Shown: positions 1-7,785, numbered from the stretch's first letter. The stretch is 9,108 bases of DNA from DATDRM01 sp035291705 (GCA_035291705.1 DATDRM010000032.1:1-9108), one strand, 5' to 3'. The notes: generated by a model not told the origin, from the sequence alone. Numbers and translations: made by a program.

Positions 1-557
1 AACTCATCCGGCACATCCCGCCACAACCCCCCTTGGCGGAAGTAGGTGGTCATCATCCTCTGGCCTGAGACCATCTCGAAGATGTCCAGGATAATTTCCC
101 GCTCCCGAAAAGTATAGAGGAAAACCGACATTGCCGCCAGGTCCAGGGCATGGGTACCCAACCATACCAGGTGAGAAGAGATACGCTGCAACTCGGTGAG
201 CAAAACCCGGATCACTTGGGCGCGGGGCGGCACATCCAGCTCAGCCAACTTCTCGATCGCCAGGCAATATACCAGGTTATTACCAAGATTGTTCAAGTAA
301 TCCAGGCGGTCGGTCATCACCGCCGCTTTCTCATAGGTCTTGGCCTCCATATTTTTCTCGATCCCCGTGTGCAGGAAGCCAATATCAGGGATACAGTTGA
401 TCACCAACTCCCCATCCAGCTCCAGCAAGAGGCGCAAGACCCCATGTGTGCTGGGGTGCTGAGGGCCCATGTTCAACAGCATGGTCTCGCCCTTGATCGC
501 CCGTTCGGAGACCAAATGCCTTAATTCATCCAGGGAAACTTCGCTAACGGTTGTCAT
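1..557 (-). CDS. nuoD: NADH-quinone oxidoreductase subunit D (49 kDa), N-terminal part, cut by the window edge
   Basis: NuoD is the 49 kDa subunit of the peripheral arm of respiratory complex I and forms most of the quinone pocket with NuoB. The first 185 residues are visible and the gene runs off the left edge. They include the family signature GPQHPSTHGVLRL (residues 31-43), then DIGFLHTGIEKNME and the DRLDYLNN segment. His38 and Tyr87 fall where the two quinone-headgroup residues of Thermus Nqo4 lie, even at the same numbers. The ATG at 557 follows the nuoC stop with two bases between, and an AAGGA in the end of nuoC serves as its ribosome binding site, so the two are cotranscribed and probably translationally coupled. 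The visible part has no break or odd residue. Subunit identity is certain. Whether the C-terminus is intact cannot be seen. Confidence 0.97.
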   Translation of the reverse strand, partial: MTTVSEVSLDELRHLVSERAIKGETMLLNMGPQHPSTHGVLRLLLELDGELVINCIPDIGFLHTGIEKNMEAKTYEKAAVMTDRLDYLNNLGNNLVYCLAIEKLAELDVPPRAQVIRVLLTELQRISSHLVWLGTHALDLAAMSVFLYTFREREIILDIFEMVSGQRMMTTYFRQGGLWRDVPDE

Positions 558-559
558 TT

Positions 560-1072
560 TTATTCCTTCGCATACGGCTTGCCCTGGTTAATCTCATCTT
601 CATTGAAAGTAAAAGCCACCTCTTCGTAGCCCAGGGGGTAATCCTTGCGCAGTGGGTGGCCTTCCCAATCGTATGGCATGAGGATGCGCCGCAGGTCTGA
701 ATGGCCCTCAAAGCGAATACCGAACATATCCCAGATCTCGCGCTCATGCCAGTTGGCGTTGGGATAGATGCCCTCAACCGTCGGCACTGAGGGGTGCATG
801 CCAGAGACCGGCACGCGCAGACACAGCCGCAGGTAACCTGGCTGTGAATAAAGCTGATAGACGACGTGGAAGCGCGGTTCCTGCTGAGGCCAATAATCAA
901 CAGCGGTTTCGTCTTCAAGCAGGTTAAAACCAAACTCATCGCGTAAGGTCCGGCAAGCGGCGACGAGCTGCTCGGAGGGGACTATCAGGGTGGTTTCGCC
1001 GCGGAACTCACTCGCTGTCGCGGTGAAACGTCCTGCCAACGCATTCACAGCGGGTAGCAGTTGTTCATTCAT
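560..1072 (-). CDS. nuoC: NADH-quinone oxidoreductase subunit C (30 kDa)
   Basis: NuoC is the 30 kDa subunit of the complex I peripheral arm. It carries no cofactor and packs against NuoD and NuoB. The 170-residue product has the complete family signature at residues 110-146: EREIWDMFGI, then FEGHSDLRRIL and DWEGHPLRKDYPL. The length is normal for a stand-alone NuoC, so it is not the NuoCD fusion found in E. coli. The ATG at 1072 has a GGTGA about six bases upstream. A second ATG three bases further upstream is in another frame and stops at once, so it is not a competitor. The gene lies 27 bp after nuoB and 2 bp before nuoD. Confidence 0.97.
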   Translation of the reverse strand: MNEQLLPAVNALAGRFTATASEFRGETTLIVPSEQLVAACRTLRDEFGFNLLEDETAVDYWPQQEPRFHVVYQLYSQPGYLRLCLRVPVSGMHPSVPTVEGIYPNANWHEREIWDMFGIRFEGHSDLRRILMPYDWEGHPLRKDYPLGYEEVAFTFNEDEINQGKPYAKE

Positions 1073-1099
1073 GTCATTTCACCAGTTGTAAGGATTGAA

Positions 1100-1582
1100 T
1101 TACGCCCACTTTTTGAGGCTTTCGCCGCGCACTTTTTCGTGCAGGGTGAGGATGCCGTGGATCAAAGCCTCCGGGCGCGGCGGACAACCGGCTACGTAAA
1201 CATCCACCGGCACGACTTCGTCAACTCCTTGCACAATGGCGTAATTATTAAATATTCCGCCGCAGGAAGCGCAATCCCCCATGGCGATGACCCACTTGGG
1301 TGCCGGCATCTGATCATAAAGCCGGCGCAGCACCGGAGCCATCTTGCGCGAAACCCGCCCGGCCACGATCATCAGGTCTGACTGGCGCGGGCTGGCGCGC
1401 ATCAATTCCATGCCAAAGCGGCTCATATCGAAGTTGGATGCTTGAGCAGCCATCATTTCGATCGCACAACAAGCCAGGCCAAAAAGCATCGGCCACATGG
1501 CATTCGTGCGCGCCCAGTTCACGGCCTGTTCCAGGCGCATCGTTACGATTCCCATATCGGCCGCTTTCTGCTCTATTCCCAT
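1100..1582 (-). CDS. nuoB: NADH-quinone oxidoreductase subunit B (cluster N2 protein)
   Basis: NuoB holds the terminal 4Fe-4S cluster N2 that hands electrons to quinone. With the start chosen here the product has 160 residues. The N2 ligands are the adjacent Cys38-Cys39 (GLACCAIE), Cys104 (MGDCAS) and Cys133 (AGCPPRPE). FNNYAIVQGVDEVVPVDVYV between the last two is typical of the family. Cys107 (CASC) is a fifth, probably non-ligand, cysteine. A GTG at 1603 in the same frame would add seven residues. I prefer the ATG at 1582 because AAAGGAG sits seven bases upstream of it and because alignments of the family start near here. That start overlaps the end of nuoA by ten bases, indicating coupling. 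The protein is cytoplasmic, at the membrane face of the peripheral arm. Confidence 0.96.
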   Translation of the reverse strand: MGIEQKAADMGIVTMRLEQAVNWARTNAMWPMLFGLACCAIEMMAAQASNFDMSRFGMELMRASPRQSDLMIVAGRVSRKMAPVLRRLYDQMPAPKWVIAMGDCASCGGIFNNYAIVQGVDEVVPVDVYVAGCPPRPEALIHGILTLHEKVRGESLKKWA

Positions 1583-1929
1583 TCCAATGCTCCTTTCTTC
1601 CACGCGTAAACATACCCTACCAATAAAATCAAAATGAAGATGAGCATCTCCACCAATCCGAAAAGCCCCAGGCGACGGAATACAACTGCCCAGGGAAAGA
1701 AGAAGATAACTTCAATATCAAAGAGGATGAAAAGGACAGCGATCAGATAGAAGCGCACCGGGATGCGACGGGTGCCTGGACCGATGGGCGTCATCCCAGA
1801 TTCATAGGGCATCGACTTACGCTGGGTGGGGCGCCGGGGACCAAAGGCATGTCCGATGAGGACCGCCATCCCTGCCAGGAGGGTTGCCAAAATGAATAAA
1901 ATCAAGATCGGCAAATACTCATTGAGCAT
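1573..1929 (-). CDS. nuoA: NADH-quinone oxidoreductase subunit A (membrane)
   Basis: NuoA is a small membrane subunit of complex I at the junction between the peripheral and membrane arms. The 118 residues form three membrane segments at about 5-27, 58-80 and 88-109. The loop after the first holds PYESGMTPIG, and the second segment reads VRFYLIAVLFILFDIEV with the conserved Asp71-Ile-Glu72. Both stretches are diagnostic. The ATG at 1929 is the only sensible start. The ribosome binding site is weak (CAGGT about six bases upstream), unlike the strong one of nuoB. This is the first gene of the nuo operon. It lies about 130 nt downstream of a good promoter and behind a leader that can fold (see 1956-2030). 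Confidence 0.96.
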   Translation of the reverse strand: MLNEYLPILILFILATLLAGMAVLIGHAFGPRRPTQRKSMPYESGMTPIGPGTRRIPVRFYLIAVLFILFDIEVIFFFPWAVVFRRLGLFGLVEMLIFILILLVGYVYAWKKGALEWE

Positions 1930-1955
1930 AAAACTACCTGAACATAGATACTATT

Positions 1956-2030
1956 CGGGGTGGCAACCAATCCCCTTCCTTATCTTGCCCGTCCTTCATG
2001 GGTAGATAATTCTTAAGGAGCGCCACCCCG
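1956..2030 (-). promoter_or_regulatory. Nested inverted repeats in the nuoA leader
   Basis: A perfect 9-bp GC-rich inverted repeat (CGGGGTGGC and its complement, 1956-1964 with 2022-2030) encloses 57 bases. Inside it is a second hairpin: TTATCT pairs with AGATAA (1980-1985 with 2004-2009) and CCC with GGG (1988-1990 with 2000-2002) around a nine-base loop. CCTT/AAGG (1978-1981, 2015-2018) can extend it across a bulge. On the transcript this lies between the promoter and nuoA. No T-run follows on the minus strand, so it is not an ordinary intrinsic terminator. It may be a regulatory leader or may stabilise the 5' end. It matches no riboswitch class that I recognise. Confidence 0.5.
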
Positions 2031-2064
2031 CTAAATTCTTGTCTGTCTCATAAAAAACTGGTTG

Positions 2065-2093
2065 ATCTTATCATAAGGAAGGTCAGGTGTCAA
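2065..2093 (-). promoter_or_regulatory. Sigma-70 type promoter of the nuo operon
   Basis: Read on the minus strand, a perfect -35 box TTGACA (2093-2088) is followed by exactly 17 bases and then TAAGAT (2070-2065). The -10 box is preceded by TGA, giving an extended -10 element. Transcription would start near 2058, leaving a leader of about 130 nt before the nuoA ATG. The rest of the gap up to the stop of the membrane-protein gene is AT-rich. The match is close enough to expect recognition by the housekeeping sigma factor encoded upstream, but no transcript data are available. Confidence 0.75.
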
Positions 2094-2138
2094 ATTTCAC
2101 AAAGAAAATAAACTTAGTAGATAAAACCTGAAGGATTT

Positions 2139-4034
2139 CTAATTTACCACGTGGTACAAATAAACCCCTCCCGCCTCATAGATCAACTCCAGGTTGGGGC
2201 AATATTCCAGGTTGCCGGGCTGGAGGGAGCCTTTATCTTTGCTCGTATATATATGGGTGATCCCCGTGGCCCGGATTATCTCCCAAAACTCTGGGGTACA
2301 GCCCTGCAAACGGCTGGTCCGTTCAGCAAGGTCCTTGACCTGATCGACGTATTTTTTTTCGCCCATCGTGTATAAGGCAACCGGCAAGGAGGTTTGGCGT
2401 CCGGTTAACGGTGTGATCCACCAACCGCCGTCTACACCTCTGAAGATCCCGGACTGCCAATGGCTGACATTGATTAGGAAACGCGCCTCCTTTGGTGTGT
2501 TGCTGTCGATCCAGCGGATCGCCTGGAGATCTGCCTGCGTCGCCAGCACGGTTGACGCGTTAAACATCGAGCGCGTCGTCCAGATACCCCATCCGAGCAA
2601 TAGTGCGATGCCAAGGATCACTCCGAAGGTTTTCACTCTGCTGAACCGCCCTCGGTTCAGCCAGTCCAATAGCGACACCAATAAGCCCGAAACCAGCAGA
2701 GCGATTGGCAAGAATAATACGATGACGACATGATCCGGCCGGAAAGGCGCAAGGTACACTCCCCAAGGTAGACTGAACAGACCCAATGCGAGCGCCCAAA
2801 GGGCCAGCGCCCGAGTCCGCCAGCGCCACAAGGCGATCACTAATCCGAGCAAAGCCGGGAGCAGCAAGACTTGATTTCGAAGCGGACCAAGCAAATGCCA
2901 CAAATAAGGCAGGTATCTAGGGAAATATACCTCCTCCACCGCCTCGATCGACGGCGATAGCACGCCGAATCGCATCGCTCCCTGGGCATATCCCCCCATC
3001 CGAGAGAGCCATGGCACAGCCAGGATCGCTCCCGCCAGGATAGCGCCAACCAGGGGGATCCAGCAGGCACCTTTGATCAAGGTTCCCTGGCGATAATCAC
3101 GGATCAACGCCTGGCAACCCAGGAAGACGAGAAAGATGGCGAATAAATAGGCTGCAAAGTAGTGTGCCAGGAACAGTCCACCGGTCAGGATCGCCAGGCT
3201 GGCGAGGCGTGAACGCATAGGCCCTTTTTGAACGATATCTACCGCGTCTGCCATAGCCAGGGGCAACAGCACCAGGCCAGCGAGCAGGGTATACCGCCCC
3301 CAGGTGGCATAGTAGGCCGGCATCTGTGTTACAAACCCGACGAACAATGCGCCCAAAGCTGCTCGCCGCCAGTCACCCCAGAGAGCTTTGCCCAGCCGAT
3401 AAACCGAAAGCGCTACCACGGCGTTCAATATCTGGCCCAGCAGCAACACGGCTTGCTCCGGAGCCAAGCGCGCCAGAAAAGAATATACCGCCGCAAGAGC
3501 ATGAAATGCGAAATGATAAAGAAACAACACCGGTAGATATGGGTCCAGGGTATCTGGTAAGCCTCGATTCTCCAGGATCAGGCGGACGATGAGCACATGG
3601 TGAACCGAATCGACCCAGGCAGGCAGGGCGAATTCACGCACCTGGTAAAACCGCCAGGCCAGGATTAACAGAAAAGCTGCTCCCAGGCCAGCTAAGTGAA
3701 GCAACCGGGGGAGGTATGGTTCACTAAGTCCTTCCTCAGGGACATCTTTCAACCGGCTGCGCCCCCTCAGCTGGTAAGCCAACCCCCACACTACCGATAG
3801 CACCAGCAATCCATATAGAATAATGAGGCTTGCAGATGAGATCTGCCAATTGAGGAGAAAAGCTATTAACGCCCCCAGCGCAGTCAGAGAAATGCTCAGT
3901 CCGATGGCATGCGCCAATCGTTCAAGGGGGTCTTGACCGGTGTCCCAAAATAAGGCCACCCAGACCATGCCTGGCAGGAAAAGGACAATGATACCGGCCA
4001 CCAGGTGCCAGGAAGCCGCGAGGAAGGGGATCAT
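2139..4034 (-). CDS. Polytopic membrane protein, possibly a GT-C type glycosyltransferase
   Basis: This is a 631-residue integral membrane protein with about 13 hydrophobic segments from residue 9 to 486, then a soluble C-terminal domain of roughly 140 residues. The layout resembles the GT-C fold families that transfer sugars from lipid carriers outside the membrane. After the fourth segment comes WVDSVHH, with an Asp (residue 142) in the kind of loop where GT-C enzymes keep their catalytic acid, followed later by LYHFAFHALAAVYSFLA. These resemblances are suggestive only, and I do not recognise a named family. The ATG at 4034 shares one base with the rpoD stop (TGATG). A GTG at 4037 in the same frame is an alternative start. 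Neither has a clear ribosome binding site, so translation probably depends on coupling to rpoD. It ends about 45 bp before the nuo promoter, and no intrinsic terminator is visible between. Confidence 0.75.
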   Translation of the reverse strand: MIPFLAASWHLVAGIIVLFLPGMVWVALFWDTGQDPLERLAHAIGLSISLTALGALIAFLLNWQISSASLIILYGLLVLSVVWGLAYQLRGRSRLKDVPEEGLSEPYLPRLLHLAGLGAAFLLILAWRFYQVREFALPAWVDSVHHVLIVRLILENRGLPDTLDPYLPVLFLYHFAFHALAAVYSFLARLAPEQAVLLLGQILNAVVALSVYRLGKALWGDWRRAALGALFVGFVTQMPAYYATWGRYTLLAGLVLLPLAMADAVDIVQKGPMRSRLASLAILTGGLFLAHYFAAYLFAIFLVFLGCQALIRDYRQGTLIKGACWIPLVGAILAGAILAVPWLSRMGGYAQGAMRFGVLSPSIEAVEEVYFPRYLPYLWHLLGPLRNQVLLLPALLGLVIALWRWRTRALALWALALGLFSLPWGVYLAPFRPDHVVIVLFLPIALLVSGLLVSLLDWLNRGRFSRVKTFGVILGIALLLGWGIWTTRSMFNASTVLATQADLQAIRWIDSNTPKEARFLINVSHWQSGIFRGVDGGWWITPLTGRQTSLPVALYTMGEKKYVDQVKDLAERTSRLQGCTPEFWEIIRATGITHIYTSKDKGSLQPGNLEYCPNLELIYEAGGVYLYHVVN

Positions 4035-5680
4035 CACCCCAGATAATCGCGCAGGTGGCGGCTGCGGGTGGGGTGGCGCAGCTTTCGCAATGCCTTGGCT
4101 TCGATCTGCCGGACACGCTCGCGCGTCACCTGGAAATAGTGGCCAACTTCTTCTAAAGTATGGTCTTTACCGTCAACCAAACCAAAGCGCAGCTCCAGCA
4201 CTCCCCGCTCGCGGTCTGAAAGCACCGCCAGGGCGTTCTTCACCTGTTCACGCAGCATCTCCCGGGCGGCGGCATCCATCGGTTCCAGGGCCTCATGGTC
4301 CTCGATGAAATCGCCCAGCAAGCTGCTGTCCTCACTACCCACTGGACTCTCCAGAGACATCGGTTCCTCGGAGGCGCGCATGATGCGGCTGACCTTGCTA
4401 GCAGCCCGCATCCACCGGCGGCGCACATCTACCGGGATGACCGTCCCCTCGGATTGGGCGCGCAGGATGATCTGCTCATCTTGCGGTTCCAGAAAACCAG
4501 CTTCCATAGCCAGTTCGTCGCTGTTTGGCTCGCGGCCTAACTGCTGGATCAACCCCCGCTGGGCGCGCAATAGGCGATTAATTGATTCAAAGACGTGCAC
4601 CGGGATGCGGATGGTGCGCGCCTGGTCGGCTATCGATCGGCTGATCGATTGGCGAATCCACCAGGTGGCATAGGTACTGAATTTATAGCCCCGCGTGGGA
4701 TCGAATTTCGCCACCGCCCGCAGCAAGCCGATATTACCTTCCTGGATCAGATCGAGGAAAGAGCTGCCGCGTCCAATATAACGCTTGGCGACGCTGACCA
4801 CCAGCCGTAGATTGGCGCGGATGATAGCGTTATGAGCATCTTTAGAGCGGTAGCGCACCTCCTCCAATTCAGCCTGCAGCGCCTCGCTCGGCGGTAGGTG
4901 GCGCGAGAAAGTCCGCTCAGAAGGTAATCCTTCGTGCCCGCCGCCGATAAAGCCCCCCAGGTGTTCTGCCAAATCATTGGGTAATAGGTACAGACAAATA
5001 AAAACAGTGAATACATTGCGAGCTACGCTATCCCAAAGTGGATCGTTGCCCCACAATCCATTGTCAAGATAGGAGTGCAGATAAGAAGGAGAATCAGATC
5101 CCCAAGTTTGGCGCAGCATTTGGGCTTCGCTCAACATCAGGCCCAAATCAGGCAGGTTGAACCCCAGCCGCCTGCCATCTTCCAGCACCCGCTTCCAGGC
5201 TGTCCGCAGCTCCTGGAACAGCGCCCGGTAGGTACTGCTCGGCAACGACCCCCCTTTACGCACCAAGGGATGCTGGCGGATAACCGAGTCAACCCGCCGG
5301 GCAGCCTCCATTTGAGTGGACAGCCAGAATTCGCGATTCGTGTCTAGCAGCTCGATCCCCCCAATCTCCTTAAGGTACAGCCGAACGGGATCCTCGCCTA
5401 ACTCCATCATCAAGGCCGGATCTTCCAGGAGATCGAGAGGCCCTTCTTTGATCAGTTCCGCCAGATCCAGTTCTTCCCGCGATAGGGCGTCGTCGTCCGG
5501 CTCTCCCTCTTCATCGAAATCGGCCGCGCTGGGCAGGTCGTCCACCTCACCCATAGGCAAGTTGACATCCTGGAAATCCATCAGATCCTCGTCCAGGTCT
5601 TCCAGATCGGGAGGTGTTTCCAGACCAGGTACTTGCGGATCGAGGTCGGGAGGTGTGGTCTCCCAATCTTGTTCGCTCAT
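4034..5680 (-). CDS. rpoD: Principal RNA polymerase sigma factor (sigma-70/RpoD, group 1)
   Basis: This is the housekeeping sigma factor that directs RNA polymerase to -35/-10 promoters. The 548 residues comprise a very acidic N-terminus (1-90), region 1.2 (EDPVRLYLKEIGGIE, 96-110), a long middle stretch (115-275) and region 2 (281-362). Region 2 contains NLRLVVSVAKRYIGRG, DLIQEGNIGLLRAV, KFSTYATWWIRQSISRSI and ADQARTIRIPVH. Region 3 (363-465) includes GDFIEDHE. Region 4 (475-548) has a helix-turn-helix ending VTRERVRQIEAKALRKLRHP. The -10 reading residue Gln344 is present, and Ser347 stands where E. coli has Thr440. Its ATG overlaps the dnaG stop (ATGA) and lacks a ribosome binding site, pointing to translational coupling. 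The region 1.2-2 spacer and a roughly 15-residue addition in region 3 (about 412-428) differ from the E. coli protein but may be normal for the phylum. Confidence 0.97.
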   Translation of the reverse strand: MSEQDWETTPPDLDPQVPGLETPPDLEDLDEDLMDFQDVNLPMGEVDDLPSAADFDEEGEPDDDALSREELDLAELIKEGPLDLLEDPALMMELGEDPVRLYLKEIGGIELLDTNREFWLSTQMEAARRVDSVIRQHPLVRKGGSLPSSTYRALFQELRTAWKRVLEDGRRLGFNLPDLGLMLSEAQMLRQTWGSDSPSYLHSYLDNGLWGNDPLWDSVARNVFTVFICLYLLPNDLAEHLGGFIGGGHEGLPSERTFSRHLPPSEALQAELEEVRYRSKDAHNAIIRANLRLVVSVAKRYIGRGSSFLDLIQEGNIGLLRAVAKFDPTRGYKFSTYATWWIRQSISRSIADQARTIRIPVHVFESINRLLRAQRGLIQQLGREPNSDELAMEAGFLEPQDEQIILRAQSEGTVIPVDVRRRWMRAASKVSRIMRASEEPMSLESPVGSEDSSLLGDFIEDHEALEPMDAAAREMLREQVKNALAVLSDRERGVLELRFGLVDGKDHTLEEVGHYFQVTRERVRQIEAKALRKLRHPTRSRHLRDYLG

Positions 5681-7623
5681 TGCAGGATGTGGCTCGTATA
5701 ATGCCCGAGGGCCTGATCCAGGCGCTGGCGGGTGAGAATATAATGCAGCATGGTCTGTTGGTAATCGCTTGCCCGGCTGTCGCCGGTCTGTTGGGCCTCT
5801 GCCATCAAAAAGCGCACATGATCCATTTCCTGGCGTAAGCGGCGTTGGCGGACCTCGAGCAGGGTTCGTACCAGGTCTTCCAACACGCGATCCTCGTTCG
5901 GGTCGATCTTTTCTGTGCGCAGCAACAGCTGATCGACCAGCTCCATGAGAGGCAAGGAGAGGCTATTCATCACGAAGAAAAGCGGCTCTGCATGATCCTG
6001 CTCCAGCGAATCTTCGATCAATTGTAGGATGACCTGGTGGTCGGCGGATTGGAAATCGTCCGGCGAGAGCCGGCCCAGGCCGCCAGCCTGCAGGGCGCGA
6101 TCTACCCGGTGGACCAGATCAGGGCGGCGGAGCAAGACGCTCAGGCAATGGGCTTCCAACATGTCGGCCGGGGCGACGGCAGAGACTTCGCCCTTCTCAG
6201 GCATAGCCTCCTGGGGAGGCAGGCCGCCTGTTCGAGGCCTTGACCGGGGCCTTGCCCGAGGTCCGACCGGCGTCGGTGTGCTGAGCAAGGCGCGCTCGTC
6301 GACGTGCAGCAGACGCGCCAGGCGCTGGCGATAGGTATCACGCTCGATCGGGTTTGGCACGTCTTCAATCAAGGGCAATACCTGGGCGGCGATCTCGGAC
6401 CTAACCTTAGGGTCTTCCAGATCGCGGCCTATTGCCAGAGTCTCCATGACATGCACAACCACCGGCCGCGCCTGCGCCACGGTCTGCTCCCATCCGGCCG
6501 GGTCCTGGTTGACGACCTCATCCGGATCCATCCCGGGGGGCAAAGTTGTGACGCGGATATCGGCTTGCAGACGCGCCTCGTTCCCCAGCAAGCCGCGGGC
6601 GTCGAAGACCGGATCGGACTCGCGGTCCAGCGCCTGGCGCGCCACCTGCAAGCCACGCACGGTGGCCTTATCGCCGGCCGCGTCGGCGTCCAATGCCAGC
6701 ACCATCCGGCGTGTGAACCGCTTGAGCAGGCGCAGTTGCGCCTCGGTCAGGGCGGTGCCCATCGGGGAGACAACGTTGGCGAAACCGGCCTGGTGCAAGG
6801 CGATCACATCCAGGTATCCTTCTACGATCACCACCTGATCCTGGGTGCGGATTGCCTTGCGCGCCCGGTCCAGTCCATACAAGAGGTGGCCCTTGTCAAA
6901 CAGGATCGTCTGGGGAGAGTTGAGGAACTTTGGAACGTCATCGGGGTTCACCACACGTGCCCCAAAACCGGCCATGCGGCCGCGCTCGTCCCGAATTGGG
7001 AACATGAGCCGGTGGCGGAAACGATCATAGAAACCCGCGCCCTGGGCAGCGCTGCCCGAATCGCGCTCAGTAACCAGGCCGCAAGCCAGCAGATCGGCCT
7101 GGCTGTATCCTTTGGAGCGAAAATGGTTGAGCCCAGCCTCCCACGAATCCGGAGCATAGCCCAACCCGAAAGCCTCGATCGACTCATCGCTCAGGCCGCG
7201 CGTGTGGCGGATATAGTCTAAAACCCCTTGCCCGGCTGGGGTGTTGAATAAATTGTGGCGATAAAACGTGACGGCGTCTTCCAGGATTGCGCGCAGCTCA
7301 TCGTGCTCTTCGGCAGCCGCCTGTTCTGCGGGCGTAGGTGGCTTGAGCTCCACCCCAGCCCGCTCGGCAAGATACTTCAACGCCTCGCTGAAATCCCAGC
7401 CTTCCTTCTTCATCACAAATCCAAAAATATCCCCCCCTTCGTTGCACTGCCCGAAGCAGCGCCAAGTGCCCGTCTCAGGGAAAACTACGAAGGCCGGCGT
7501 GCGGGTGTTGCTGTGGAATGGACAGAAACCTGTGTAGTTCTTCCCCGAACGGCGTAGCTGCACCGTCTCCGAAACCAGCTCGATGATATCTACCCGTGCT
7601 TTGACTTCGTCGATAGTTGACAT
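5677..7623 (-). CDS. dnaG: DNA primase
   Basis: DnaG makes the RNA primers for chromosome replication and works with the DnaB helicase. Numbered from the ATG at 7623, the 648-residue protein has an N-terminal zinc ribbon with Cys34, His37, Cys56 and Cys60. The RNA-polymerase-like core follows, with RFRHRLMFPIRDERGR (201-216). The Toprim domain contains EGYLDV (Glu268) and LALDADAAGDKA with Asp312 and Asp314 as metal ligands. A basic, proline-rich linker lies at about 448-468, and the C-terminal helicase-interaction domain at about 485-648. The second zinc pair is CFGQC (CX3C), where many primases have CX2C. A GTG at 7635 in the same frame would add four residues. Neither start has a good ribosome binding site, and the ATG better matches the family N-terminus (MSTIDEVKARVDIIELVS). 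It heads an operon with rpoD, as in the macromolecular synthesis operons of many bacteria. Confidence 0.97.
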   Translation of the reverse strand: MSTIDEVKARVDIIELVSETVQLRRSGKNYTGFCPFHSNTRTPAFVVFPETGTWRCFGQCNEGGDIFGFVMKKEGWDFSEALKYLAERAGVELKPPTPAEQAAAEEHDELRAILEDAVTFYRHNLFNTPAGQGVLDYIRHTRGLSDESIEAFGLGYAPDSWEAGLNHFRSKGYSQADLLACGLVTERDSGSAAQGAGFYDRFRHRLMFPIRDERGRMAGFGARVVNPDDVPKFLNSPQTILFDKGHLLYGLDRARKAIRTQDQVVIVEGYLDVIALHQAGFANVVSPMGTALTEAQLRLLKRFTRRMVLALDADAAGDKATVRGLQVARQALDRESDPVFDARGLLGNEARLQADIRVTTLPPGMDPDEVVNQDPAGWEQTVAQARPVVVHVMETLAIGRDLEDPKVRSEIAAQVLPLIEDVPNPIERDTYRQRLARLLHVDERALLSTPTPVGPRARPRSRPRTGGLPPQEAMPEKGEVSAVAPADMLEAHCLSVLLRRPDLVHRVDRALQAGGLGRLSPDDFQSADHQVILQLIEDSLEQDHAEPLFFVMNSLSLPLMELVDQLLLRTEKIDPNEDRVLEDLVRTLLEVRQRRLRQEMDHVRFLMAEAQQTGDSRASDYQQTMLHYILTRQRLDQALGHYTSHILQ

Positions 7624-7656
7624 ATTACGTTTCACGTATCAATCTTCGCGTTTAAG

Positions 7657-7665
7657 ATTATACCA
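7657..7665 (-). promoter_or_regulatory. Extended -10 promoter of the dnaG-rpoD operon
   Basis: On the minus strand TGGTATAAT gives a perfect TATAAT (7662-7657) with the TGn extension directly before it. There is no convincing -35 box at the right distance (TGGTCG at a 15-base spacing is the nearest), which an extended -10 can tolerate. The start point would be near 7650, about 27 nt before the dnaG ATG. That leaves only about 15 nt before the alternative GTG and favours the ATG start. The rest of the 162-bp gap (7624-7785) contains a weak hairpin and a short direct repeat but no gene. Confidence 0.65.
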
Positions 7666-7785
7666 GTTGAGGCAGAACGACCAGGGATGAATGGTTAATG
7701 ACCAACAATAGCAGTACAAAGTCCACCCCCAATATTCGCCAGGGCTAAGGAAACGGTTGATCCTAGCGGCTAAGGCCACTTAAGA

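Noticed and set aside
150..524. A 124-codon plus-strand frame at the left end
   Set aside because: It is the antisense shadow of nuoD, whose signature motifs are clear on the other strand.
1956..2030. Intrinsic terminator after the membrane-protein gene
   Set aside because: The repeats lie downstream of the nuo promoter, the outer arms are 57 bases apart, and no T-run follows in the direction of transcription.
6304..7221. A 305-codon open frame on the plus strand
   Set aside because: It lies wholly antisense to dnaG, whose motifs are intact, and its translation has no recognisable domain. Long antisense frames are expected in GC-rich coding DNA.
7765..7780. Intrinsic terminator for the FeS-protein operon
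   Set aside because: The stem is only six base pairs with one G-T pair, and no T-run follows on the minus strand.
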